The notes under the pieces were generated by a model, which was not told the origin of the DNA, did no database searches, and saw only the letters and a list, made by a program, of their open reading frames with translations. Made by a program: the position numbers and the translations under genes. Positions 54,725-63,101 of a stretch of 64,000 nt of DNA are shown piece after piece. The stretch lies in contig NZ_JAPNKC010000001.1 of the NCBI RefSeq assembly GCF_026626705.1, forward strand, positions 2,790,001 through 2,854,000, given 5' to 3'. The first letter of the stretch is position 1. Every line of letters begins with the position of its first letter. This DNA comes from Pyxidicoccus sp. MSG2. Lineage in GTDB: Bacteria; Myxococcota; Myxococcia; Myxococcales; Myxococcaceae.

Positions 54725-55891
54725 TCACCAGGTGGTGGCGCGCTCGATGGCCTCCAGCGCCTCGGGGAAGCGCGCGGGGGAGATGCCCAGGCCCAGCCGG
54801 AAGCCGTGCCCGCGCGCCAGCGGGTGGGTGCCCTCGGGCGAGCCCGCCTCCATGGCGCTCAGTGGCAGCACGAAGACGCCTTCCGTCGTCAGCGCCGCCA
54901 GCCGCGCCTCGAAGTCCTGCTCGGAGGCAACGTCCCGCACGCCGAGGCACGTGACGAGCCCGCCCTGGGGCGCCACGCCGTACACGCCGCGCGAGCGCTC
55001 CAGGAAGCCGGACAGCGTGCGGCGGTTCTGCCGCCACTCCTCACGGGCGCGGCCCAGCGCGGCGCCGTGCACGTCCCGGAGCACCTCGTACGCGAGCCAC
55101 TCCGCCACCGGGTTCACCGTGTGCGTGGTGTAGTTCTTCTCGTTCTGCACGCGCGCCAGCACGTCCGTGTCTCCCACGCACCAGCCGATGCGCAGGCCCG
55201 GGCAGCCCAGGCACTTGATGAAGGAGCCGGTGACGAAGGTGCGCGCGCCCGGGCGGTAGACGGTGTCTCCCAGCACCGCGTCCTCGCGGGACAGGAAGCG
55301 GTAGTGCTCGTCGCCCACCACCACCGCGCCCGCCGCGTCCGCCCAACCCGCCACCCGCGCCAGCAGCGCCGGCTCCAGCACCAGCCCGCTGGGGTTGTGG
55401 GGGTTGTTGATGACGACGAGGTCCGGCTGCTCGCGCTCCAGCACCTCCAGCCACTCGGCGGCATCCACGGACGGCACGCCGCGCGCGTCCCAGCGCACCG
55501 GCAGGCGCACCACCTGGGCCCCCTGGCGCAGGGGCAGCTCGTAGAGGAGCTGGAAGGCGGGCCACGCCAGGGCCACGCGGCGCGGGCGCAGCTGGCGGAA
55601 GAGCAGCAGCAGCGCCTCACTGGTGCCGGTGGTGATGAGGACGTTGTCGCGGGTGGCGCCCGGGTGCAGCGCCGCCACGGCGTCGCGCAGGTCCGCCCGC
55701 CCCCAGTTGGGGCTGTCGCGCAGCAGCATGGACAGGAAGGTGTCCGCGGCCCGCGCCGGGGCGACGCCGCAGCCCTCGAGCAGCTCTCCCACGGTGATGG
55801 GGCGGCCACCGGACTCACCCAGGTTGAAGCGCGCGGTGAAGCGCGAGCCTTCCAGGTAGTCCTCCATGAAGAACGGGCGCAGGGGGTCCAT
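54725..55891 (-). CDS. Class I/II PLP aminotransferase
   Basis: 388 residues from ATG at 55891 (CGGAGAG 5-11 bases upstream; a longer frame begins at 55933). PLP motifs: TGTSEALLLLF, NNPHNPSG and the lysine in GSFIKCLGCPGLRIGW. The N-terminus (MEDYLEGSRFTARFNLGESGG...LRDSPNWGRADLRDAVAAL) has the same layout as capreomycidine-synthase-like and related aminotransferases of peptide antibiotics, as far as I remember them. It could make a non-protein amino acid (e.g. cyclised Arg derivative) or a keto acid for the ligase. Last gene of the ABC-methyltransferase operon, 22 bases after the second methyltransferase. Confidence 0.82.
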   Translation of the reverse strand: MDPLRPFFMEDYLEGSRFTARFNLGESGGRPITVGELLEGCGVAPARAADTFLSMLLRDSPNWGRADLRDAVAALHPGATRDNVLITTGTSEALLLLFRQLRPRRVALAWPAFQLLYELPLRQGAQVVRLPVRWDARGVPSVDAAEWLEVLEREQPDLVVINNPHNPSGLVLEPALLARVAGWADAAGAVVVGDEHYRFLSREDAVLGDTVYRPGARTFVTGSFIKCLGCPGLRIGWCVGDTDVLARVQNEKNYTTHTVNPVAEWLAYEVLRDVHGAALGRAREEWRQNRRTLSGFLERSRGVYGVAPQGGLVTCLGVRDVASEQDFEARLAALTTEGVFVLPLSAMEAGSPEGTHPLARGHGFRLGLGISPARFPEALEAIERATTW

Positions 55892-55913
55892 CTGGCTCTC
55901 CGAGGGGCTCGGC

Positions 55914-57404
55914 TCAAGGGGTGGAGGCGGCATCCGGCCAGGGCACGTCGCCGCGGTGGGCGACGACGACCTGCTGGATGGGCAGCTCGAAGCCGCGCGA
56001 GGCGGTGAGCCCCGCGGGCTCCAGCAGGGCGCGGTATTCCGGGAGGGACAGCACGTCCCCCTCGTTGGAGACGTAGCGGCGCAGCGCGAAGTAGAGCGCG
56101 TCCAGCGGGCCGTCGCGCCGCTCCGTCAGCAGGTACCCGGAGATGAGCAGCAGCCCCCGGGGCTTCAGCGCGCGCGCCAGCCTCCGGAAGAAGCCCGGCA
56201 GCTCCGGCGGAGGCAGGGCGGGGATGATTTGCGGCAGGAGGATGACGTCGTAGCGGGCCTCGCCCGGGTCCACCTCCAGGCAGTTGCCGGCCCACAGCCG
56301 CGAGCGCTCCTCCAGCTTCAGCCGCGCCAGGTTGGGCTTCACCTGCTCCAGCACGTGCTCCGAGTCCAGGTAGGTGACGCGGCACGACGGGTCCGCCAGC
56401 CCGAAGGCCGCGCCCCACACGCCCGAGCCGGTGCCCACGTCCAGCACCTCGGCGCCCGCGAGGGGGCGCATGGCCAGCACCAGCTTCGCCGCCTGCCGGC
56501 TCAGCCGCAGGTGCGAGGCGAAGATGCCAGAGATGCGCGAGGCGTTCTCCTGGTAGATGCGGCGAGCCGTCTCCGGCTCGCGCAGGTCCAACCGGAACTT
56601 CTGCTCGCGCACCGCCTCGTCCACGTGCCCGAAGGCCTCCCAGTAGGCCATGGTGGCCGGCAGCGCCCGCTGGAAGTACGGCAGGCTGGTGGAGTCCAGC
56701 GCGCGCGCCGCGGGAGCGCTGAGGCCGTATCGCCCCGCCTCGCTCCGCGCGAGCCCCATGGACTCCAGCACGAACAGGAGCAGCGCCAGCGCCTCCGGGA
56801 CGGCGCCGGTGGCCTCCGCCAGCGCCTCCAGCGGCGCGGGAGCCACCACCAGTCGCTCCAACAGGCCCAGCTCCGCGGCCGTCACCAGCGCCTGCGTCCT
56901 CAGGGCGTTGCGCACGGCCCGGTCCAGGTACTCGCCCTCCGGGCCCGGCGCGGACGCACCGGGGGCGAAGGCGGCGGCGAGCCAGCCCAGCACGTCGCGC
57001 GGCTCGCCGCCCCACTCCACCGGGCCGCCGGTGCGCACGGCCCGGGGCAGCAGCCCCACGGCATGCCACCAGCGCCGCGCCTCGTGCAGCCGGGCCAGGA
57101 CCTCCGCCCGGCGCAGGAAGGCACTGGGCGCGGGCAGGCTGTAGCCCAGGCCCGGCTCGAAGCGCACGAAGCCCAGGCCCACCAGTGGCTCCACCACCGA
57201 GCGGACGCCGCGCACGCTTCCGCCGGTGCGCTCCGCCAGTGCGTCGAGGGGCACCGGGGTGCCGCCCTCATCCGGCAGCGCCTCGAAGAGGCCGAGCGCG
57301 GGCGCCGCCAGCAGCGCCGCCGACTCGTTGCTCGCATCGCGCGCCCAGAAGTTGAGCTGCTGGACGAAGGCGGCCTGGGGGGCTTCGGCATCAGGTGCGG
57401 ACAC
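55914..57404 (-). CDS. SAM methyltransferase with duplicated winged-helix dimerisation domain (2)
   Basis: 496 residues, paralogue of the gene at 52156. It shares the opening (LNFWARDASNESAALLAAPALGLFEAL), the second winged-helix unit (TQALVTAAELGLLERLVVAP), motif I (VLDVGTGSGVWGAAFG near 319) and the C-terminal run (LTERRDGPLDALYFALRRYVSNEGDVLSL). Start: GTG at 57404 with AGAGGAGC 5 bases upstream; the frame runs further up into the permease gene, so this start is needed. 20 bases after the ABC permease. Both copies may act on different sites of one product. Confidence 0.85.
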   Translation of the reverse strand: MSAPDAEAPQAAFVQQLNFWARDASNESAALLAAPALGLFEALPDEGGTPVPLDALAERTGGSVRGVRSVVEPLVGLGFVRFEPGLGYSLPAPSAFLRRAEVLARLHEARRWWHAVGLLPRAVRTGGPVEWGGEPRDVLGWLAAAFAPGASAPGPEGEYLDRAVRNALRTQALVTAAELGLLERLVVAPAPLEALAEATGAVPEALALLLFVLESMGLARSEAGRYGLSAPAARALDSTSLPYFQRALPATMAYWEAFGHVDEAVREQKFRLDLREPETARRIYQENASRISGIFASHLRLSRQAAKLVLAMRPLAGAEVLDVGTGSGVWGAAFGLADPSCRVTYLDSEHVLEQVKPNLARLKLEERSRLWAGNCLEVDPGEARYDVILLPQIIPALPPPELPGFFRRLARALKPRGLLLISGYLLTERRDGPLDALYFALRRYVSNEGDVLSLPEYRALLEPAGLTASRGFELPIQQVVVAHRGDVPWPDAASTP

Positions 57405-57424
57405 GGCGCTCCTCTCGCGGGGAA

Positions 57425-58453
57425 TCACGTCCAGCGGAACACGCGCAGGGCCACCACCATGCACCCCGCGGCCCACGCGGCGAGCACCGCCAGCGGGGCG
57501 CCCAACGACAGCAGGTCCGCGCCCTCCAGCATGACGGCGCGCAGCGAGCCGTTGAGGGCCGTCAGCGGCAGCGCGTGGATGACGGGCTGCATCCACCCGG
57601 GGAAGTTCTGGGCCGGGAAGAAGACGCCGGACAGGAACACCATGGGCATGGTGCTGAGGTTGAACAGGCCGGTGGCGGAGTCCTCCGTCTCCACACGGCT
57701 GGACAGCAGCAGCCCCAGCCCGCTGAAGCTCATGGCCCCCAGGAGGCCCACCGCGCCGAAGGCGGCATAGCTGCCGGACATGGGCACGCCGAAGACGAGC
57801 CGCGCCAGCGCGCAGAAGAAGGTCATCTCCACCACGGCGAACAGCCCGCGAGCCAGCACGAAGGCACCCACGAAGTGGCCGCGCGCCATGGGCGTGGCCG
57901 CCAGGCGCTTGAGGAGCCTGCCCCCGCGCATCGCCACCACGGAGCTGGCCATGGCCCAGATGCTGGTGGACATCAGCACCATGCCCAGCAGGCCCGGCAG
58001 CAGGAAGTCGATGTAGCGGTTGCCGGGCTCGGACACCGGCGTGACGCGGAGCTGCGCGGGCGGCGGGGCCCCGGGCGCGCGCGCCAGCACCTCGCGCACC
58101 AGGAGCCGCGCCGAGCGGCCCTCCGGCTGCCCCGGGTCCACGAGCAACTCCGGCTCCGCGCCGGGCAGCAGCACCAGGTGCACCCGCCCCTGGGTGAGCC
58201 GGCGCCGCGCCTCCTCGGGGGGCGCGCGCTGCACCTGGAGCTCGGGGGTGCCCTCCAGCCGCGCCACCAGCGCCTCCGCGCCCGTCCCGTCGGCCACGGC
58301 CACGCGCACCGGCGCCAGCCCCCGGTCCTGGAAGGCCGCCGCCAGCACCAGCGAGGCGATGAGCGGGAAGCCGAAGGACCAGAAGAGCACCGCCGGCATG
58401 CGCCACAGCATCCGCAGCCGCATGAGCAGCAGTTGGACGAGCGGGTGTCTCAT
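57425..58453 (-). CDS. ABC-2 type transporter permease
   Basis: 342 residues with one N-terminal helix (AVLFWSFGFPLIASLVLAAAF), a periplasmic loop of about 120 residues and five C-terminal helices (FLLPGLLGMVLMSTSIWAMAS; GAFVLARGLFAVVEMTFFCAL; AFGAVGLLGAMSFSGLGLLLSS; STMPMVFLSGVFF; LGAPLAVLAAWAAGCMVVAL). ABC-2 exporters of this kind move drugs, lipids or antibiotics outward. ATGA overlap with the ATPase gene (58450-58453) shows tight coupling. Probably exports the NRPS product or protects the producer. Confidence 0.9.
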   Translation of the reverse strand: MRHPLVQLLLMRLRMLWRMPAVLFWSFGFPLIASLVLAAAFQDRGLAPVRVAVADGTGAEALVARLEGTPELQVQRAPPEEARRRLTQGRVHLVLLPGAEPELLVDPGQPEGRSARLLVREVLARAPGAPPPAQLRVTPVSEPGNRYIDFLLPGLLGMVLMSTSIWAMASSVVAMRGGRLLKRLAATPMARGHFVGAFVLARGLFAVVEMTFFCALARLVFGVPMSGSYAAFGAVGLLGAMSFSGLGLLLSSRVETEDSATGLFNLSTMPMVFLSGVFFPAQNFPGWMQPVIHALPLTALNGSLRAVMLEGADLLSLGAPLAVLAAWAAGCMVVALRVFRWT

Positions 58454-59394
58454 GCCGCCCTCCCTTCCCCGCGCAGCGAGTGCCCGGTGAGGCCCAGGAA
58501 GACGTCGTCCAGGGTGGGGCGGCGCGTGGACAGGTGCAGCACCTCGCCGCCGGCCTCCGCGATTTCCCTCAACACCTCGGGCAGCGCCCGGTGCAGGTGC
58601 TCGACGCGCAGCGTGGCGCGCGCACCCTCCTGGTTCAGCCCCACCAGCGCCTCCAGCCGCGCGAGCCGCTCCAGCACCGAGGCCGGGTGCACCTCCAACT
58701 CGATGACGTGGCCGGCGCCCAGCGAGGCAATCATCTGCGCCGGCGTGCCGCGGGCGATGACACGCCCCCGGTCGATGAAGACGAGCCGCTCGCAGAGCAC
58801 CTCGGCCTCTTCCATGTAGTGCGTCGTCAGCAGCACCGTGCGGCCCCGCGCCTTGAGGCCCGCCACCACGTCCCACAAGTCCCGGCGCGACTGCGGGTCC
58901 AGCCCCGTGGTGGGCTCGTCGAGGAAGAGGATGTCCGGGTCTCCCACCAGTGCCAGCGCGAGCGCCAGCCGCTGCTTCTGTCCCCCGGACAGGGTGAGCG
59001 TCCGGGACTGGCGCTTGTCCTCCAGCCGCACGAGGGAGATGGCCTGCTCCACGGCGAGCGGCCGCGGGTAGAAGGACGCGAACAGCGCCACCATCTCCTC
59101 CACCGTCAGCGTGTCCACCAGCCGCGTCTCCTGGAGTGCCACGCCCAGGCGCGCCCTCAGCGCGGCGGCGTGCGTCTCCCAGCGCATGCCCAGCACCCGC
59201 ACCTCACCGTCGGTGGGCGCCTGGAGGCCCTGGAGGATTTCCACCGTCGTCGTCTTGCCGGCGCCATTGGGGCCGAGCAGCCCCAGGCACTCGCCCCGCC
59301 GGACATCGAGGTCGATGCCGTCCAGGGCCACGGCGTCGCCGAAGCGCTTGACCAGGCCCTTCACCTCGATGGCGAGCTCTTCCGTGGGTGGCAT
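58450..59394 (-). CDS. ABC-2 type transporter ATP-binding protein
   Basis: 314 residues. Walker A GPNGAGKTT near 42, Q-loop Q in VALQETRL, signature LSGGQKQR near 135, Walker B ILFLDEPTTGLD near 158, H-loop LTTHYMEEAE. Full ABC-2/drug exporter ATPase with C-terminal extension of the DrrA kind. First gene of an operon continuing with permease, methyltransferase and aminotransferase. ATG at 59394 was chosen; no good ribosome site is seen, and a longer frame goes to 59559 into the divergent acyltransferase leader. Confidence 0.92.
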   Translation of the reverse strand: MPPTEELAIEVKGLVKRFGDAVALDGIDLDVRRGECLGLLGPNGAGKTTTVEILQGLQAPTDGEVRVLGMRWETHAAALRARLGVALQETRLVDTLTVEEMVALFASFYPRPLAVEQAISLVRLEDKRQSRTLTLSGGQKQRLALALALVGDPDILFLDEPTTGLDPQSRRDLWDVVAGLKARGRTVLLTTHYMEEAEVLCERLVFIDRGRVIARGTPAQMIASLGAGHVIELEVHPASVLERLARLEALVGLNQEGARATLRVEHLHRALPEVLREIAEAGGEVLHLSTRRPTLDDVFLGLTGHSLRGEGRAA

Positions 59395-59503
59395 TGAGAG
59401 GGGAGGGGGTGGATGGGCAGTATGGCCCAACCGCTGGCCGGTGCCCACCAGCGGTATTCCCGGAATGCGGCGCTCCCTCACGGGGGGTGCTACGGTCCTC
59501 CCC

Positions 59504-60325
59504 GTGTCCCAGAGCGACTCACTGGAAGCGCGGGTTGAACGGCTGGAGTTGCCGTTCAACGAGTTCGGGGTGGACCCCTACGGCATCTCGAAGCGCCACG
59601 TCAGGCAGGCGCTCCAGATGTTCGCCCTCCTGTATCGGTACTACTTCCGGGTGAAGTGCTTCGGTGTCGAGCACATCCCCGCGAGAGGCCGGGGGATGCT
59701 GGTGGGCAACCACTCCGGCGGCGTGGCGGTGGACGGCGCCATGGTGCTGACCTCCACCATGCTGGAGCTGGACCCGCCCAGGCTGGCGCAGGGCATGGTG
59801 GAGCGCTTCCTCCACAACTTCCCCGTCAGCTCGCTGTGGGCCAGCCGCACCGGCCAGTTCACCGGGCTGCCCGAGCATGCGAAGCGGCTGCTGGAAGATG
59901 ACCGGCTGCTGATGATTTTTCCGGAGGGCGCGAGGGGGACGGCCAAGCTGTACCCCCAGCGCTACTCGCTGGTGGACTTCGGCACGGGCTTCATCCGGCT
60001 GGCGCTGCAGACGCGCTCGCCCATCATCCCGTTCGCCTTCCTGGGGGGTGGCGCGGCCATTCCCACCATCTTCAACGCGCGGGCGTTGGGGAAGCTGATG
60101 GGCGTGCCCTATGTGCCGCTCACGCCGTACCTGTTGCCGCTGCCCCTGCCGGTGCAGCTCGAAATCCACTACGGCGAGCCGCTCGTCTTCCAGGGCACGG
60201 GGGATGAAGAGGACCACGTCATCGAGGGGTATGTGGCGAAGGTGAAGGCGCGCATCGCGGGACTCATCGAGCGGGGCCGGGCGGAGCGCAATGGCCGGCG
60301 GTCGGGACGGAGGTTGTTGCCATGA
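59504..60325 (+). CDS. PlsC-like lysophospholipid acyltransferase
   Basis: 273 residues. Motif I NHSGGVAVDG near 70 has the six-residue His-Asp spacing of the wider PlsC/TMEM68 group, motif III is FPEGARG near 143. Likely O-acyltransferase on a lysophospholipid or other alcohol, at the membrane. Start: GTG at 59504; an in-frame ATG at 59465 would add 13 residues. It is translationally coupled (ATGA) to the epimerase-like gene. Divergent from the ABC exporter, so it may belong to the cluster or be ordinary lipid metabolism. Confidence 0.82.
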   Translation: MSQSDSLEARVERLELPFNEFGVDPYGISKRHVRQALQMFALLYRYYFRVKCFGVEHIPARGRGMLVGNHSGGVAVDGAMVLTSTMLELDPPRLAQGMVERFLHNFPVSSLWASRTGQFTGLPEHAKRLLEDDRLLMIFPEGARGTAKLYPQRYSLVDFGTGFIRLALQTRSPIIPFAFLGGGAAIPTIFNARALGKLMGVPYVPLTPYLLPLPLPVQLEIHYGEPLVFQGTGDEEDHVIEGYVAKVKARIAGLIERGRAERNGRRSGRRLLP

Positions 60326-61254
60326 GGGTGCTGATTCCGGGCATCGCGGGAGGCATCGCGCGCAAGCTGGCCCTGCGGCTGCATGAGGCGGGGCATCAGG
60401 TGGCGGGGGTGGACATCCGCCCGTGGGAGGAGGCGCGCGAGCTGGGCATCGAGGTGTTCCGCGGCGACGTGCGCAAGCGGGCGGCGGAGGACGTGTTCCG
60501 GCGCTGGCGTCCGGAGGCGGTGGTGCACATGGCCACCGTGACGGCGTTCACGGTGCAGGGGGCGGAGCGGGGCCGCATCAACCTGGACGGCACGAAGGCG
60601 GTGTTCGACCACTGCGCGGCGCACGGAGTGAGGCACGTGCTCTTCGTGGGGCGGCACACGTTCTACGGGGCGGCGCCGGACTCGCCGCTGTACCACTCGG
60701 ATGACGAGCCGCCGCGGGCGCTGGAGGCCATTCCGGAGCTGGCGGACCTGGTGGCCGCGGACCTGTACGCGGCGACGGCGCTGTGGCGGCTGCCGAAGGT
60801 GACGACGGCGATATTGCGGCTGCCGTACACGCTGGGACAGCCGGGCACGGGGACGCTGGCGTCGTTCCTGAAGGGACGGCGGGTGCCGCTGGTGTTGGGG
60901 TACGACCCGCTGTTCCACGTCCTGCAGGAGGAGGACGTGGTGGCGGCGCTGATGCTGGCGCTGCAGAAGGAGCTGCGCGGAATCTTCAATGTCGCGGGCC
61001 CGCCGCCGATTCCGTTGTCCGTGATTGTCCGGGAGACGGGGCGCATGGGCGTGCCGCTGCCGGCGCCGGTGCTGCGGATGTTGCTGGGGCGCGGAGGGTT
61101 CCCGAGGTTGTCCGTGGGAGCGCTGGACCACCTGCGCTTCCCCATCGTCGTGGACAACCGGCGGTTCCTGGAGGCCACGGGGTTCGAGTACCAGTACAGC
61201 GTCGCGGACATCCTGCGCATGTACCGGGAGGCGGCGCCGGTACCGCGGAGCTGA
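60322..61254 (+). CDS. NAD-dependent epimerase/dehydratase-like (extended SDR)
   Basis: 310 residues. The glycine motif GIAGGIA near residue 8 and the fold are of the extended SDR type (VVHMATVTAF; LRLPYTLGQPGTGTLASFL). At the expected catalytic place the sequence reads ADLYAATALW: the Tyr has no Lys at +4 (Ala/Leu here), so classical epimerase chemistry is in doubt; it may be a binding or sensor protein. Overlaps the acyltransferase stop by ATGA. Followed by a strong hairpin. Confidence 0.8.
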   Translation: MRVLIPGIAGGIARKLALRLHEAGHQVAGVDIRPWEEARELGIEVFRGDVRKRAAEDVFRRWRPEAVVHMATVTAFTVQGAERGRINLDGTKAVFDHCAAHGVRHVLFVGRHTFYGAAPDSPLYHSDDEPPRALEAIPELADLVAADLYAATALWRLPKVTTAILRLPYTLGQPGTGTLASFLKGRRVPLVLGYDPLFHVLQEEDVVAALMLALQKELRGIFNVAGPPPIPLSVIVRETGRMGVPLPAPVLRMLLGRGGFPRLSVGALDHLRFPIVVDNRRFLEATGFEYQYSVADILRMYREAAPVPRS

Positions 61255-61280
61255 CGTCGGGAGGTCGCCCGGTCCCCTAC

Positions 61281-61305
61281 CACGCTGGCGTGTACCGCCA
61301 GCGTG
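61281..61305. terminator. Perfect 10-bp inverted repeat, possible terminator
   Basis: CACGCTGGCG-TGTAC-CGCCAGCGTG, 26 bases after the epimerase stop and about 77 bases before vsr. No T-tract follows on either strand (AGAAAAGCG on the plus side), so it is not a classical terminator; could also be a boundary or regulator site of the restriction island. Confidence 0.5.
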
Positions 61306-61381
61306 AGAAAAGCGACAAGCGCGCCGCTAGGAAATGCCGAGCAGGCCCACGACGACACATCATCACGCTCCGGCCCTCGGC

Positions 61382-61852
61382 ATGGACACGCTGACTCCCA
61401 AGGAACGCAGCGAGCGGATGTCCCGGGTGCGCAACCGGGACACCAAGCCGGAGATGCGCGTCCGCCAGCTCGTCTCATCGATGGGCTACCGGTACCGCCT
61501 CCAGTACAAGAAGGTACCCGGGCGCCCGGACCTTGCCTTCCCTGGCCGCAAGAAGGCCATCTTCGTGCACGGCTGCTTCTGGCACCGCCATCCAGACCCG
61601 GCGTGCCCTCTCGCGCGAGTGCCAAAGTCCCGACTGGATTTCTGGATGCCGAAGCTGGAGGGCAATCGAGTACGGGACTTGCGCAAGCTCCAGGAGTTGC
61701 ACGCCCTCGGTTGGTCCGCGCTCATCATCTGGGAGTGCCAACTGCGCGATGAGGATGCCCTACGGGTGAGCATCCGTGAGTTCCTGGATAGCCCCGCGCG
61801 TTTCGCTCCCACGACGGGTGTTCCGGCTTGGAAGAATGCGACGCCCTTGTAG
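61382..61852 (+). CDS. vsr: Very short patch repair endonuclease (Vsr)
   Basis: 156 residues. Start is MDTLTPKERSERMSRVRNRDTKPEM, typical of Vsr; the active-site region GRPDLAFP and FVHGCFWHRHP hold the catalytic Asp and the zinc/active His-Cys set. Vsr nicks at T:G mismatches left when 5-methylcytosine deaminates, so it protects sites of a C5-methyltransferase. The next gene is such an enzyme (67-base gap). An ATG at 61334 is in frame but would add a His/Pro-rich head not seen in Vsr. Confidence 0.92.
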   Translation: MDTLTPKERSERMSRVRNRDTKPEMRVRQLVSSMGYRYRLQYKKVPGRPDLAFPGRKKAIFVHGCFWHRHPDPACPLARVPKSRLDFWMPKLEGNRVRDLRKLQELHALGWSALIIWECQLRDEDALRVSIREFLDSPARFAPTTGVPAWKNATPL

Positions 61853-61919
61853 CGCTAGCGCTGTCCCGCGCACGAACCCTCTTGCACTCGGCGCCAAGGA
61901 TGTAGATGGATCGCGCGCC

Positions 61920-63101
61920 ATGAACTCCATCGAGCTGTTCACCGGCGCGGGGGGGCTTGCCCTGGGAACACACCAGGCCGGGTTCCGCCATCGCGGCCTC
62001 GTCGAGTGGGATGAGGACGCCTGCGACACGCTCCGGAAGAACGCGAGCGCCAGCGCGGTACCCGGCATCGAGCACTGGCGGATTCATCACACCGATGTGC
62101 GGCTGCTGCCCTTCGACATGTTCGGCAACGGGGACATCGACCTCGTGGCCGGTGGAGCGCCGTGCCAACCCTTCAGCCTGGGCGGCAAGCACCGCGCGCA
62201 GGACGACTCGCGCAACATGTTCCCGGAGTTCGCGCGCGCGGTGAGGGAACTTCAGCCGCGCGCGTTCATCCTGGAGAACGTGAAGGGGCTGCTGCGTGCG
62301 AGCTTTCGCAACTACTTCGAGTACATCAAGCTCCAACTCACGTACCCGACGGTCACGAAGAAGCACGCCGAGGACTGGACCGAGCACTTCGCGCGACTGG
62401 AGAAGGTGCACACGCGCGGTCGCTTCCCGGGCGTCCACTACAACGTGGTCTCCCAGCTTCTGAACTCCGCCAACTACGGCGTGCCCCAGCTGCGTGAGCG
62501 TGTCTTCATCGTGGGCTTCCGCGCGGACACAGGACTGGAATGGACCTTCCCCGAGCCGACGCACAGCGAAGATGCCTTGCTGTGGGACAAGCACATCTCC
62601 GGGGAGTACTGGAAGAGGCACGGGCTGCGCCCACGCTCCGCCGAAAAGGCAGTTGCGCTGAGCAGTGTGCGAATGCGCGACCTCGAGGACGGCGAGCCCA
62701 TCAAGACGAAGCCTTGGGTAACCATCCGTGATGCCATCGCAGGCATGCCGGCGCCCAGGGCAGACCGCGAATCGAAGGAGTTCAGCAACCACCGGCTCGT
62801 TCCCGGGGCGAAGGTGTATCCAGGCCACACGGGAAGCCCCATCGACCAGCCCTCGAAGACGCTCAAGGCGGGTGTCCATGGGGTGCCTGGTGGCGAGAAC
62901 ATGATTGCCTTCGAGGACGGCTCGGTGCGGTACCTCACGGTACGCGAGGCGGCACGCATCCAGTCGTTCCCGGACACCTGGCATTTCGAGGGCGCTTGGT
63001 CCGAGGCAATGCGCCAGCTCGGCAATGCCGTCCCCGTGGGACTTGCCCAGGTAGTCGCACGGAGCGTCGCAGCGAAACTGGAGAGCCGCGGTGGCCAGTG
63101 A
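61920..63101 (+). CDS. DNA (cytosine-5) methyltransferase
   Basis: 393 residues, full Dcm-type enzyme. Motif I ELFTGAGGLALG at residues 5-16, IV GGAPCQPFS near 80 (catalytic Cys), VI ENVKG near 122, VIII QLRERVFIVG near 190, X QLGNAVPVGLAQVV at the C-terminus. The variable region lies between about 200 and 330. Start: ATG at 61920. It overlaps the restriction enzyme gene by 11 bases. With an Eco29kI-like endonuclease the target is probably CCGCGG, but the target region cannot be read by eye. Confidence 0.93.
   Translation: MNSIELFTGAGGLALGTHQAGFRHRGLVEWDEDACDTLRKNASASAVPGIEHWRIHHTDVRLLPFDMFGNGDIDLVAGGAPCQPFSLGGKHRAQDDSRNMFPEFARAVRELQPRAFILENVKGLLRASFRNYFEYIKLQLTYPTVTKKHAEDWTEHFARLEKVHTRGRFPGVHYNVVSQLLNSANYGVPQLRERVFIVGFRADTGLEWTFPEPTHSEDALLWDKHISGEYWKRHGLRPRSAEKAVALSSVRMRDLEDGEPIKTKPWVTIRDAIAGMPAPRADRESKEFSNHRLVPGAKVYPGHTGSPIDQPSKTLKAGVHGVPGGENMIAFEDGSVRYLTVREAARIQSFPDTWHFEGAWSEAMRQLGNAVPVGLAQVVARSVAAKLESRGGQ

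Noticed and set aside
58450..59394. ATPase partner for the two FtsX-type permeases
   Set aside because: It is an ABC-2/DrrA-type ATPase overlapping its own ABC-2 permease by ATGA, 10 kb away and in another operon.
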